Notes: generated by a model from the sequence alone, not told the origin. A DNA stretch of 64,000 nucleotides from Anaeramoeba flamelloides (GCA_027625915.1 JANTQA010000057.1:4588001-4652000); one strand, 5' to 3'; counted from the first letter of the stretch, positions 48,081 to 60,775 are shown. Numbers and translations: made by a program.

Positions 48081-49149
48081 TATTAATTGTAAATCAAGAA
48101 AAGTTGATTTGTTTTGAGGATTTATAAAAAAAAGAGAAAAAATGAATTCGAAAAATTGAACTTGACGTCCCTTTTTGAGAGTCTTGAATACGTTTAGAAT
48201 TCCAGTTTTAGATGTCTCGTTATTCAGCAAGATTTTTTATATGTAAAATTAAAAAAGTTCTCTTACTTCATATTGTTTTAAGGACTATGTGTATATTGTG
48301 TTTAATGGCAACTGAAATCCAAAGTTGTAAAAAGAAAAAAGTGTTTTTGAAGAATTAATCCGAAAGGAAAGACAAAATATACAAATTTAGGTTTTTTTTT
48401 GGAATTTTGATGGAAATTAAAAAAAACATTTTTTGATCAACAAACTTTTTGAAATTTCTGGAACAAAACAAGGAAAATTCAAAAAGATATTTTTTTTTAT
48501 TACCTCTTATTTGTAGTACTTTCTACTTTATCCAAAAGTATATTCAAATCATTATTATCTTTGCATGAATATTTTAATATGAGATAGGAAGTCCAGACCT
48601 AAGAGGGTTTTTAGGTTTTGGAACCATTTACAAGGTATTTTTTGAATTTGTATTTTACAAAATGGTTTGAAAAAATTGAAAAAAAAGGAAAAAATATCTT
48701 AAATTTACAAGTATTTGTTTTTCCTATTTTCGTATTTCTTTTTTATTATTTTTCTCTTTTTTTATAAATTAAGATTCAAGTTCTCACAGAATACAAAATA
48801 GAAATAGATATTAAGGAGTTAACAAACATGGATTTATCCATAATTAAAGTGAATTATTATTGGAGATAAATGAATTTAGTACATAATATTTTGAATGGCT
48901 CGAATAAATATATTTGTATAAATATTAATTATTATAGAACTATCAATTATTATTTTTTTTACTATTTATCACCTATAAAAATTTGCATTTTGGGAAATTT
49001 GTTTTTTTTCAAAGTTTCTAAATAAGGTTGAATAAATAAGGAAAAAACTATGATTTTTATTTCTTTCTATATTTCGAAAATTAAATTAAAAACTAACTAT
49101 TATTTTTATTTTTTGATTCTCAAAGATTTAAATAATGAGTACAAACATA

Positions 49150-49290
49150 AAAAATCAACCTATTATTCATTTTTAATTGATGAGATCAACTTTTAAGTAC
49201 TATTTTTGAAATTTAATTTTTTGAGAAACTTGGGAATTGGAGTACTAATAGGGTTTTGATTCAAAGGTAACATACTTTTTATATACAATT
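49150..49290 (-). repeat. Partial inverted copy of repeat R3
   Basis: Its reverse complement reads attagtactccaa, then gttgatctcatcaatta, matching about 39750-39835 in order. Confidence 0.45.
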
Positions 49291-51349
49291 CTGTTTGGTA
49301 GAAGCCAATCGGTTCAAAGAGAAACCATTTTTCTGAAATCATATTGATTTTTTTTTAGAATTTCCTTTTAATAGTCACAATAACATGATAGAACGGATTA
49401 TCTCTCATTTCCAATGAATAAAACAGTACTGGGATCAAAAGGAATTACACTTGACTGGCTCAATCTTAAATCATTTTTTTTGAAGATTAAAAAATAATTT
49501 TTAAATCTCCACGAACAAATTCATTAACAACAACATTTACAATTAAAAATTTCAATGAAAAATATCTTTCTAAAAGGTTTTAGTCATTGAAAATTCTCAC
49601 ATACATTTCTTTTGTGTATATAAGAAGTTAAAAATGTAATATTTTTACTTAATTTGTTGAAGTATCAAAAAATTAAAAAGAAGGTTGGTAAAAATAGACT
49701 AATAACAAATATTTTCTTCTCTTTCTTATTTTAAAACCCTTACATATTACTGACTATTTTCTTTTTATTTCTTTTTTTTTTTTTTTTTTCATTTGGGGAT
49801 TAATCTTAGAAGGTTGTAAAAAATGACATAGAAGGTAATAAAAGAAATAATTGGACATTTTTGATGAATGGACCTATGTTATTATTTAAAAAAATTAGAC
49901 ATTTTTGAATTATGTTCTGTTAATTTGTTTGCAATTAAACTAAATCCTCCAAAATTCCCAATTCCAAAAAATAGAAAGATCATTTTTTCTGAAATAACAT
50001 AATATTGTTTTTTAAAAAAACAAAAAAAACTGACTAATTTTTGCAAATATAATCCCAAAAGATCTTTTCATGCAAAATTCTTCAAAAACTTTCCCACATA
50101 TCCTCAAATAAATATATCTTGATATAAAAAATTATTTTTTGAGAGAAATGATCCAAATTAAAAAAAATTTATCAAAAAAGCCCATTAAAAAATGTAAAAT
50201 GTGTTTGATATTGATCTTCTTATTCCAAAAACAATTCAATGCGCGACTATCCTCTTAATCATTGTATAGAGATTTAATTCAAGGAAAAACAAAAAGAAGA
50301 AAAAAAAAATTAAAAATGAATCCTTTGTAATAATTTATACAGTCTTTTCAGTCTTAGAATGAAAATTTATAATACCCTCAAATTGATTTTCTATTCTGAA
50401 ATTTTATTTTGTACATCAAACCATTAAATATTTATTAAAGTTCAGCTTAAACTGTAAAATTTTATAATAGAAGTTTATAAATAAGTTATCCTTTTTTGAT
50501 TTTTTTGGTTTTAGAAACTAACAAAAAAATCCATAAAAATACTTACTGTGATGTGGATCTTCAATTTTCAAAATTGTTAAAATCCCAGGTTTCTATAATT
50601 TAAAAATAAAGATTGAAAAATACTTGTAAATTTAAATGGTTTCTGTCATTTCAATTCTTGTGAAAAATCAATTTTGATCTTGTTTATTACCAAAAAAATA
50701 ACTCTAAAGAAGTATAGAGAAGTTGAAATTTTTATCTTAGGATTTGAGAGAAATTGAATTTTCGTTTTCAAAAAACACATATTTTTATAATAGACAACCA
50801 ATTTCTATTTCTAATAAACTTTTACAGTAAAAATGGAGCAATTATTCCATTTATTAAAAGAAATTAGTAAATTCAACCTAATAGAATGATCAAAAAGTAC
50901 AAACAATTCAATCATTGAGTTTTAACGTAGTATATTGAGATTGTTTGAAATGATCTTCATTTATTAAGGTTAACAATGTGTTCGAGTTTATATATCTCAA
51001 AATATCTTGATGTATTTTTCATGAAAAAAAAATAACAAAAAATGATTTTTTGATCCAAATTAGAGAATATTTTGAACGTTTAATACTTTCAGATTTTAAA
51101 TAGTATCTGAACAAAATATTTTGTGAATACTTTGTGTATTGCAAAGGTAGTGATTACTTTTTTACAGCCTTATGAAAGTGAAATTATAAAGTAGGTTGAA
51201 TATCAAAATTTATGAAAATGTACTTTAACGAATCAAATTTGTGAAAAAAACATTATCAAACCCTAATTTATTTTTAATAAAAAAGACAAAATTCATCACA
51301 ATACTCATAAACCCAGTTCTTTAAATAAAAAACATACACCAAACGAAAA

Positions 51350-52690
51350 ATTAATTTTTTGAAACAATAACGAAAAAATTGCTATATTTTCACTTTTTAA
51401 TAACTTCATTGAGAAGAAAAAATATTGGTTACTAAAAGATCTTGAATCAAAAATTATTTTTCAGGTATTTAAATATTTAAGTCCAAAAATCCAAATTTTC
51501 AGGTTATATTATTATTTTTTTTAGAAATTTAATAGTTTAAAAATTTAAATGATTTTTTTTTTTTTCACAGTTCAGAAGTAATAAGAATCTATTTTAAAAT
51601 CATTGAAAATTTAATCAATATTCTACAAAAGGAGAACCAATTATTTTAACTATTAAAGAATTATTTATTGATATAAATTGAAAAAGAAATTTTTATTGAT
51701 ATTCCGTTACCTTTTCCAAAATTCAAAAGAATTGAGTAAAATCCTTGATTTTTCTCCATTCTTTTAAATTCTGGAAAAACGTCGTTATCTTTTCTTGAGT
51801 CTTCTTTTTAGTAAGAAAATCGATAGATTTTACTAATAAAACAGAAAACTTCAAGAAAGGCTAGACACTTGATGTACACCCCCCGTTAAGTTTTTTTTAA
51901 TTTTTGAAATGAAGAGAAATTTTATTAAAAATTTCGGGTTTATTTCGTAAAAAAAACTGAGGACACTTTTTGTTAGGATTTCCTGAATTTAGAAGAATTG
52001 AGTATAATAAAAGAGATTTTACTACATTCTTTCTAATTCTGGAAAACCACTGTTAGCTTTTTTTTTAATTTATGAAATAAAAAGAATATTGAAAAAATTT
52101 TCTTTTAATTTCAAAAATTAAAAAAAAGATAGGCACTCTTCGGTACTTGACAGATACTTCCGTTGTTTTTTTTTTTAATTTTTGAAAAAAAGTGAAAATT
52201 TATTAAAAATTTGGGTTTATTTCAAAAAGTAAAAAAAAACTGATAACACTAACATTAGGTTTTTTCAAATTATATTAAATATAATGATGTAAAATTAAAG
52301 ATTTTACTCCATTCTTTGGAATTTTGGAAAATAACTGCTAATTTTTTGTAATTTATGAAATTACAATAAAATTTCTTGTATTTTCTGTTAATCATTCAGA
52401 ATTTAAAAAAAAAAAAAACGACAGTAATATGTGGAAACTTTCAATAATTAACATAAGGGTTATTTTCTCCATATTTAAGTTTTTTTTTAGATGAGTGAGA
52501 CATTTTTGAAACTAGTAGTTTTTTTCTATCAAAGTAAATAACTCGAAGTTGAATTAAACTATAATTCATTATTCAGTTTATTTGGAATTTTTATCCAAAA
52601 CAAACCTTTTTTCTAGACTAGAGACTTTTAAAAAAAATTAGTTATACCAACAACAATAATTACAATCGTAGCATGTTTGAAGTTCTGGAA
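51350..52690 (+). repeat. FB1 interior copy with an internal tandem array
   Basis: It matches the interior of the long foldback at 12213-13755: ctaaaagatcttgaatcaaa, ctattaaagaattatttatt, then at the right agatgagt and a gaattaaactataattcat-like block. Between 51700 and 52470 a unit present once in the other copy recurs about three times, each with a ttttactccattctttg-like phrase (near 51745, 52015 and 52305; spacing about 270-290 bp) and a poly-T plus aatttttgaaa block. Confidence 0.6.
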
Positions 52691-52809
52691 TTTTGGTTAT
52701 ATTGTAAATAAACTTAATATTAAAGATGAAAGATTAATTAATGTAGTAGTAGTTTTGTTACTCGATGTTTTTTTCTTTTAATAAAAAAAAATTTTTTCTT
52801 TCTTTCCGA

Positions 52810-53385
52810 CCAAAATTTACGGTTTACCATCCCTCAAATTTGAAAAAAGATTATCTTGTATTAACTGTGAATACTTGTTAATTTGGTTCTTATCTGTTCA
52901 ATTGATCTTTTACTTGCTACAACTTTTAAAATGGTGTCAAAAAAAATGAATTTTTGGCAATTTATTAATTATTTTCTGAAATTGAGATTAATGGATTGAA
53001 GAATAGAATATCGGACGGTTAGTTATAAAAAAAGGTGATTTTTAGGTTCAATTATAAATTTTCTATAGAATTTATTTTAATGATTATTAAAAAAAATTAT
53101 TTATTATTTTTAGTTCATTAAATAAAAACCGAATAAAACCTATCAATTTACAACCCAAAAATCAAAATTCTGCATTAAATATCTTCCAATCTATTAACCT
53201 TACCCTCTTAGATCAGGATTTCGGAAATAAAAAAAATAAAATAAAAAAATATCCTTTTGTACCACTATCAAACCCCATACCATGACTAGGATCGAACAAC
53301 TCAGAATCATAATGACAAGAAACCACACCTAATACAAGGAAATCTTTTTTCAAATTTCAGAGATTTTGAACCATCAATACGGATC
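52810..53385. repeat. Foldback element FB1, compact copy 2
   Basis: Left arm: ccatccctcaaatttgaaaa, ttatcttgtattaactgtga and ggttcttatctgttc. Right arm (53210-53385): aggatttcggaaat, cacctaatacaagga and tttcaaatttcagagatttt. The same order and size as 3480-4050, with more divergence. Confidence 0.7.
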
Positions 53386-53667
53386 TCAATTTTAATTAAT
53401 AAAAACAAAGAAAAATAAATCTTTCAAAGCCGACAAATAAAAAAGTAGAACTCCAAATTCCAAGAGAAAAAAATTCTTAGATTTTTAAAAATATATCACA
53501 AATTTGAAGGTTAAAATTGAATAGTTCTTTAGAATCTTGTGTCCTTTATTGGATTTAAAATTAATTCTGGAAAAATCACTTCTCAAAATGAGATATAATT
53601 TTGTTCTTTGTCCACATTCCAATAAAAAAGAAAAAAATCAATATTGTTAATTACAAAATAAAAAGAT

Positions 53668-53840
53668 CAAAATTTTCATACAACTTTCGAAACAAATTAC
53701 ATTTCAAGAATTAAAACAAATCAACAAAGACACCAATTCTCTCAGGTAAATTGATAATTTAAGATTGTTTGATGAAATAAAAATTTGAAACTTAAAGTGA
53801 TTCAAAAAACCTTTTTTTGGAAAGCTGAATGAAAATTTTG
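53668..53840. repeat. Inverted-repeat unit R6, copy 2
   Basis: The ends caaaattttcatacaacttt and aaagctgaatgaaaattttg are inverted copies. The flanks are also shared with the copy at 36558. 173 bp, non-coding. Confidence 0.6.
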
Positions 53841-54311
53841 TTTCATTTATTTTGCAACAAATAGTAAAAATATATTCAAAAGCCCAAAATTAAATTGACT
53901 TTCGCTTTTTCTTTTATTAGCAAAAAATAAAAAGAAACAATATTTATTTAATTGAAATATTATTTTTCTTTGCAATCTACGGATATCCCAACAAAGAAAA
54001 TATATTTTTTTTGAACTGAGCTATATTTAAAGAGTTTCTTTGAAAATTCTGAGAATGCATATCTTGTTGATATTTTGAGATAACAGGACAAACTCCTCTT
54101 GATTTTATACATTACCAACCCAAATAAATTTTTCATTTAAAAAGAGGATCAACAGGTATCCTTTAACAGCAGCTTTTGAATGAAACAATTGACAACCAAC
54201 ATAGATCGAGGAGTTAAAATTACGAGTGTTGAATTTCACTCTCTTCCTGACAATCAAAGGTTGTCAAAAAATGTTCTATTTTTTGAAAAGGTTTCATTAT
54301 CAAAAAATAAT

Positions 54312-54848
54312 TTAATTAATTTGAATTTGATAGCAATCGCATTGCGTGCAATCCCTTTCTTTTCCATTTTTTAATCTGCACAAGAACTCCTTATGTTTGC
54401 TATTTGCAAATGACAAGATTCTACAGGAATCGTTCTCCACAGTAATGGTATCATTGATACTTTTGTCCATTGTTCGGTAATTGATCGGCCATTTGTTATT
54501 TTTTGAAAATAATTCAATTTTTGATTTTTGGTTGTGTTGATCAGCATTAAACCACTGATTCGTCTTCAAGTCAAACGGTGACAAAAGAGAAACTGATCTT
54601 CTTTCAGTGTTTTCATATCCCCAACAATAATCATAAGTGCCCGTTTTAACAAACATTGTAAAAACTGTGACGATGACAACTAGCAAAAATGTAATTATTA
54701 CTACCCACGTGCAGATTTGTTTTTTTGTTTTTCTTTTCATGTTTGGCTCTATTTGAGATTGAACAAGTGAATTTAATAACGGATCTAATTCATGTGGTTC
54801 TATTGGAATATATTTGTAGTTGATATTGTCTTCTTGATCTGATTCCAT
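54312..54848 (-). CDS. Small single-pass membrane protein, unknown function
   Basis: Minus strand, 178 residues. The N-terminal 45 residues are hydrophilic with an acidic start (MESDQEDNINYKYIPIEPHE) and a basic patch just before the membrane (KRKTKKQ). One membrane segment is at 46-67. The remaining 110 residues hold possible N-glycosylation sites (Asn-Asp-Thr, Asn-Asp-Ser) and a Cys-rich end (CRLKNGKERDCTQCDC), consistent with a lumenal or surface domain stabilised by disulfides. The positive-inside rule supports a cytosolic N terminus. I recognise no family. It may continue into another exon: sequence beyond the stop (54130-54310) is still unusually GC-rich, so the annotated C terminus is uncertain. 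Confidence 0.7.
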   Translation of the reverse strand: MESDQEDNINYKYIPIEPHELDPLLNSLVQSQIEPNMKRKTKKQICTWVVIITFLLVVIVTVFTMFVKTGTYDYCWGYENTERRSVSLLSPFDLKTNQWFNADQHNQKSKIELFSKNNKWPINYRTMDKSINDTITVENDSCRILSFANSKHKEFLCRLKNGKERDCTQCDCYQIQIN

Positions 54849-57800
54849 CGCGATTTCTAAAGATAAAAAATAGTTTTTTTATGTTCAAAAATTATTTTGT
54901 TTGAAAACTTCATCCTTTGTCAAACCACCAGTTTTGGAAAACAGATTTCAAATTTACTTTCCAGTTTAACTGAAAACATTTTTTTGTTGTTAACTAATTT
55001 TTTCGCAATGATCTTTTTTTATCAAAAAGTATTTTTTTATCATTTTAATTTATTGTTTTTTCTCTTAATTATAATCAAAGTATTTTTAGTTTTGGTTTTA
55101 TTATTTTACCTTAGATGCAAAATCTGAAATAAGTTATTATTTATTCTTTAAAAAATACTTTAATAAATTAGTTTAAAAAAATGTTACCTAAAAAAACCTA
55201 AGGATAAGATTTTTTTAGGGTTATGTGCTGATTAACAGTGCCAAACTTTTTTTTTTCTTGCAAATAAAAGAATGATTGTAAAAATTTCGTCATATTTATA
55301 AAAATTTGTGAGATTAAATAATTTTTTTACAAAAATTCAAAAAATTGAAATTAGGTTCATTTTTTTTATCAAAAAATTACATTTTAATCTTTCCAGTATC
55401 TTCATAATTCTTTTTTAAAATTTATTTAAAGAACCCTATTTCTTGTTTATATACTGTTGTCATCCCATTGATTTGTTTCTTTTATTTCTAGAGTCAGCCA
55501 ATATTTTTTTTGTATGAGTTAAATTTTAGTAAGGGTTAAAATAAAAAACATGGGTTAGTTACACCACTGTAGTCTCTATTTTTTTTTTGTTGGCCCATTT
55601 CTAAAAAGGATTCCTTTTCAAGAAATAAATTTAATATTGAAAATAAATAGGGTCTTTCAAATCAAAGTAATTGGCAAAAACTTTCTCAATCTCTATTAAA
55701 TTTAGGTAAAAAAATTTAAAAGAGATTATTCACTTAACAATTTTTTGATAATTAAAAAATAAGGTATTTTTAGTAAAAGATTTTTTTGGTATCTCTTAGT
55801 TGTTTGAGATTTTTCACTGTTAAATATTTAATTAACAAAGAATTCAAAACGAAACTTAGGCTTTAGAATTGAAAAACAAGAATCAATAACTGTTAAACCC
55901 CATTTAAATTTCAAGTCTAAGCAGTTAAGGTACAACCTATAACCCGAAATTTCATTTTTCTAATGAATTGTACTATTACAACCAAAGAGTTCACAGACAT
56001 AGTGAGCGAATTACATCTGTTTAAAAGATTTGAATGGATATTCGAAGAAAAAAATACATTTTGGAAATTCCAAAATTGAAACCATTTTTATAATTTTTAC
56101 TTTTTAGTTTTTTTGATTTTTTTTACTTTACTTAATTGTTTGCCTTTTTTTTTGACTACAAGACAGACAGATAGTCACTATATAAAAATAATGCTATAAA
56201 AAGGTTATTGAAACAAGTAAATTATTGTAGAAAAATCCTATATATTTATATAGGAATTTTAAAAGATCTTCAATTGAAATAATAAAATAGAGATTATTGT
56301 TTTTTTTTCGAAATACAATACCTAAAAATTTTGTGTTTTTCAATTTTTAAGAAAATATTTTGTGATTATAAGAATTATTTCATACAGATATCAACTATTT
56401 TGTAATATGTATTATTCTACTTATTTCTTATATATTTTTCGAAGGATGATAATAAAAAATAATTGATATTTGGAAAAAAAAGTTTAATGACTTTGGCTTT
56501 CGTAATTTTTATATGATATTTAAATATATGACCAAAAAAATTGAATTATTAAGAGATTTTATAAAAAATTAATACTGAAAAGTGTGATAGTTAGTTTCAC
56601 AGGCTGTCTAATTCACACACTGGATTGATTAAATTAACACAGGTTTCAACTTTACAGAGTGACTTTTTTAAAACATTTTTAGTAAAGGAATTATTGAAAA
56701 GATTATTTTCTCTCCTTTTCTGAAAGATAAAAGAAATAAAAATGTTCCAATTTTCAAAATCTAATTTCATTAGAAAGAGAAAAAGAAATAACAAATTTTA
56801 TCTTCCAATTTAAATATGAAAAATTCTCTAAAGGACCGCTTTTCGGATGAAAAAAGTATAATTGTTTCTAAAAACACTCTTGAAAGAGTTCTATAATCAC
56901 AGTTAAATTTTGAACACAACAGTGATCAAAATAATGCATGCACAAATACTATAATCCGTGTTTCAAAACATCATCCGTGCTTTTATTTCTTCTTGTTCTA
57001 ATACAACATCTAATCGACTAGCCAATAGTATACCAAAGTTCAAATCAATTTTGAAAGTAAACTCATGGTTATTTTCAGTAAAATTTATATTATTCATGCC
57101 AATAGTTGAAAATTTTTCATAATATTCTCAATTGTTTTGAAATTTTTTGTTTTGTTGATAATAAAAATTATCTCAAAAATTTACTCTATTTTTTGAGATA
57201 AATTTTTCAATTTGATCCTTCATTTTTAGAATTTATTTTTAAATAATAGAACTTTAAGAAACCAATACCATATTCATTTAGGGTTTATTATCAGTTTCTT
57301 TTGCTGGTTAGTGTTTAGGTCAACTATAACCAAAAAACATGCTTTTTATTTTGAAACAGGCATAAAATTTTTTTGCGTCATTTATTTTGACTACAGTATG
57401 GATTTCTCTTTGAAAAAATAAAACATTTTTAGAATTACGAACAATTTTCACACTTTTAACCCTTCTTTGATCTAAAGAATATTTTCTTTTACAATTTGAT
57501 AATTTCCATATTAAATCTATAAACTCAAAACAATTCCTTATACTGTTCTAAATATTTTTTAGTTACTTTTACAAGTTTGAAATGCTTAAAAGTTTGAACT
57601 TGTACTTGGTAACCCCTTAAAATCATTTATTTTTTGAAAATTTTAAAAAAAATAAATTTATAATTTTTTTTTTATGTTTTGAATTCTTATTTGAAATTCA
57701 TATTTTCTTATCCAATTTCTTCAGAATAAATAGTCTTTAATGAGAAGTGAATGTAAAATAACACAACACTCTCCTGGGTGGGAACAGAGTACTTAATAAT

Positions 57801-58028
57801 TTGTCTCTTCCCTTAATTCTGAAACTTATAATATAAAATTTAAATTAATGTCTAATCAAAATAAATCATTAAATCGATAAATTTCAATTATAGGATTATT
57901 AAACCCTAAAAAAAGGCTGAGAAAATTTAAAAAATAAAACGAATTAAATCTTTATAAATCCTTTGTTCCAAAAAGAGAAATTATTTTAACATTTTTTCTT
58001 GTTTTTTGATTTTTTGAGATTTTTTTAA
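54849..58028. other. Intergenic region between divergent genes
   Basis: The small membrane protein and the V-ATPase gene diverge from here. It contains repeat R1 copy 3 (55980-56485) with a short hairpin (about 56247-56266, cctatata/tatatagg). Otherwise it is AT-rich DNA with no recognisable gene. The open frames at 54897-55127 and 56597-56794 have non-coding composition. Confidence 0.6.
55980..56485 (+). repeat. Dispersed repeat family R1, copy 3
   Basis: It shares with 1765-2455 a gggttattgaaac-type block (here aaaaggttattgaaac), atgtattattctacttattt and, at the right end, aaaataattgatatttg. This is the most diverged of the three copies. Confidence 0.55.
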
Positions 58029-58852
58029 ATGAGTTTAATTTTGCTGGCTGACGAAGTTTGTAAAGCTAGTTCTTATTTTTATGGGTTTGTGTTTCAATTT
58101 TAATCTTACTTAAGTTTCTAAACTCAAATAAACCTTGCAACTAAACTTTTGCTACTTGAAATATGAAAAAAAATTAAAAATAAAAAACCAACCAAAATAT
58201 AATAAAACACTAATTTTAGATTTTTTGGGGCTGTAATTGCATTAGTTTTTGCAGCATTTGGCTCAGCTTATGGTGTTGCTAAAAATGGGTATGAATTCTT
58301 TTCTTTTCTTTTCTTTTCTTTTCTTTTCTTTTTGAAGTTTAAACAAAACATTTTCTAAAAAAAAGAATGACGATCTTTTGTTTTGATCTTCTTTTTTTTT
58401 TTTTTTTTACGTTTTTATTTGTTTTTATTGATATTGAAAAATGAAAAAACTATCCAATCAAAAGGATTGGTATTTGTGTAACTGGTTCAAAAAAGCCTGA
58501 ACAAGTGATGAAGTCTGTTATTCCAGCGATCATGGCCTCTATTGTTGGTATTTATGGACTAATCATTTCAATTGTTACAGCAACAACATTAGGCGAAACA
58601 AACTATTCTTCTTACAAATCGTTTGCTGACCTTGCAGCAGGGATAAGTGTTGGGCTCTCTGGGATCGGAGCAGGTGTTTCGTTGGGGATTGTTGGGGACG
58701 CAGGTGTGAGGGCATCAGCCCAGCAGCCCAGAGTGTTCACAGGGATGCTTTTGATCTTAATCTTTGCAGAAGCACTTGGTATCTATGGCCTCATTGTTGG
58801 GTTGATCTTAACACAAAGAACAACAAACGTGAAATGCTCTGCTGCTCCTTAA
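58029..58852 (+). CDS. V-type H+-ATPase 16-kDa proteolipid (subunit c)
   Basis: Three exons, 58029-58084, 58220-58288 and 58465-58852, both introns in phase 2, give 170 residues, close to the usual 155-165. Subunit c forms the membrane ring that carries protons in the V-ATPase. Exon 1 gives MSLILLADEVCKASSYFYG. Exon 2 continues FFGAVIALVFAAFGSAYG, the first of four membrane helices. Exon 3 supplies the rest. Signature parts are IPAIMASIVGIYGLI (61-75), ISVGLSGIGAGVSLGIVGDA (102-121), AQQPRVF, and LILIFAEALGIYGLIVG, where Glu144 is the proton-carrying acid of helix 4. Introns are 135 nt (GTTTGT...ACTAATTTTAG) and 176 nt (GTATGA...AAAAG), the second containing a ttttc microsatellite. The small first exon is inferred from frame and family fit; its join gives a seamless first helix. 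Confidence 0.95.
58085..58219 (+). other. V-ATPase intron 1, 135 nt
   Basis: It starts GTTTGT and ends cactaattttag, with an ACTAAT branch-like site six bases before the AG. Phase 2 (GG joined to A). Confidence 0.88.
58289..58464 (+). other. V-ATPase intron 2, 176 nt, with a microsatellite
   Basis: It starts GTATGA and ends atcaaaag, phase 2. About 58298-58331 is a run of ttttc units, followed later by a pure T tract (about 58391-58408). Confidence 0.9.
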
Positions 58853-60021
58853 TTTGATTTTCCAATTTAATTCTTTCTCTTTTGATCTCTGTTTAATTAT
58901 ATATTTATTTAATTATAATTTGTTTTTTGTTGGTTTTTCTTTTTTTTCTTCTTTATTTCCACAAATAGAAAAAGAAAAACACAAAATAAAGAAAAAAAAA
59001 AGAATCCAAAACAACATAAACAGCTTTAAAAAAAGATCAAAATTTAAAATAAACACTTCAAACAAAACATATAATCACCAAAAAAAAAAAAAAAAAGATC
59101 TTTTGTTTTTTGATACACAAAAAAGAAAAAATAAGCATCTCTGAAAAACAAAAAAAAATTCAATTCAAAGTATTAAATACAATTACCTTCTCAACAAGAA
59201 GATAATAAATTTAAGATCCATCATATTTTCTTACAAATGTCCACCAAATAGGCTTCCCAACAATCTATTAACTTTTTCTTTCACAAGTCAAAAATTTCTT
59301 TGAGTAAAATCATTTTTACTTTTAATTTTATTTTGAAATTTTAAAAGTTAAACTTTTTGAAAAAATAAGGATAAAGATCACAATTTAGGTTGTTGCTGTA
59401 AAAGATTTAAAGAGAAAGGGTTTTAGGAAATCAGCCTATAGAGATAAATTTATACTAATAAAATTGTTTTCTCAATTAAAAATAAACAATGCTTCAAACA
59501 TAAGTTATTAATTACACAAATAGTAAGAGAAAACAAAAAATAATTTTTTATTGGATTTTAAATGATTTCTTTTCGAATTTAAACCAGTATTTAAGAAAAA
59601 TTACAAGAGACTATTCTGTCAATTAAAGGTATTTATTTTATTAATTTATCCCAAATAGTTTTAAAAAAAAATATTCAATTTCAAAAATTGTATTATCCTC
59701 GTCAGAAAAATATTATATTATTTTTATATCTATTTTAAAAAAGTGAGGCTTTTATGTTTTTGAAAAATTTGAATTATAAAAAAGTTAATTGATTTTATTT
59801 TAAGAAAAATAAACTTGCTATTTTTTCCAAAAGAAAAATTGAATTAAAAAGTTTTATTGAAACTAAATGAGTGATGAAACGAATAAATTCTTCATAGGCT
59901 TACAACTCAAATTTTTCAAGTCATTAATTCATGTAAATAAGAACATAGTTTTAGCAACTTTTTTATAAAGGTTAAAAGAAAAATCGAACAGTTAAAGTCT
60001 GTAAATTACTTTTGAATTGAC

Positions 60022-60025
60022 ACAT

Positions 60026-60063
<38 letters not shown>
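60022..60063. repeat. CA/TA microsatellite
   Basis: About five CA units run into about 15 TA units. It is the longest dinucleotide array in the window. Confidence 0.9.
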
Positions 60064-60067
<4 letters not shown>

Positions 60068-60264
60068 AAATATAATTAAGAAATTGTAGAAAAAAAAGAA
60101 AGTGCAGAGGGTATGTTCATGTTTCTGGTTTTGATGGATTAGCAATATACATTGTTGATATTTTATGATTTTAAAATATATCTTAATTGGGGAGATCTAA
60201 TTAAAAAAACTCTTTAAAAATAATAAAATCCATCAATATTTACAAAAAAAACATTATAAAAAGA

Positions 60265-60775
60265 TACTAAACCCCAATTCAAAATTTTTAACACACCAAA
60301 ATTCGATTTGTTTCAAAAAAAAACTCATTTAATCAATTCAAGAAGAAGGACTAAATTAGAACCATTCACTAATTGAAATGTTAACACTTTTTTATGAATT
60401 TCAATACTCACAATACAAAAAATAAATAATTATCAATATAAATAAATCAAGGGTGTGTTAAAAATTTTTGGAGAGAGAAAAACAAAAAAAAGTATTAGTA
60501 AATTTTTTTAAATTTTATGAGGAAAAATTGATTGATCAAAGGCTAGATACTACTAACTAATTGTGTTGGAGTTCTTCGATTTGGGACAACTCAACTTTAA
60601 CCTAATATCAATTTTTCAAAAAAATTTTGATCGAATGAAACAAGTTACGTAATTCAAAAAATGAAATAAAAACAAAAAACTAAAAGACGAAAAAATGATT
60701 TTCATATTTTACAAAAATCAAAATTGTTTCCTATTGGAATGAAATTGTATTTTAGTGATTGTTTGGAACGCTTTA
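60265..60775 (+). repeat. Repeat R5, copy 2 (uninterrupted)
   Basis: It aligns with 34795-35127 and 35736-35900 without the 600-bp insertion found there. It therefore preserves the empty site of element R4 near 60612-60620. Confidence 0.65.

Larger units (their letters stand above)
48081..54311. other. Large intergenic region, mostly repeats
   Basis: No confident gene in 6.2 kb. It contains a partial inverted R3 copy (49150-49290), the interior of the long FB1 element (about 51350-52690) with an internal array of related units (51700-52470), a compact FB1 foldback (52810-53385) and an R6 copy (53668-53840). The region 54130-54310 is less AT-rich and may contain a further exon of the neighbouring minus-strand gene, but I could not find a frame and splice pair that work. 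Confidence 0.6.

Noticed and set aside
48081-48230. 50-residue N-terminal extension of the six-TM protein
   Set aside because: The frame is open to an earlier ATG, but the extra residues have leader-like composition and the inner ATG begins a clearly coding segment.
58854-59144. 96-codon frame after the V-ATPase stop
   Set aside because: It is a Lys/Asn/Phe translation of T-rich then A-rich 3' sequence, typical for the region after a gene here.
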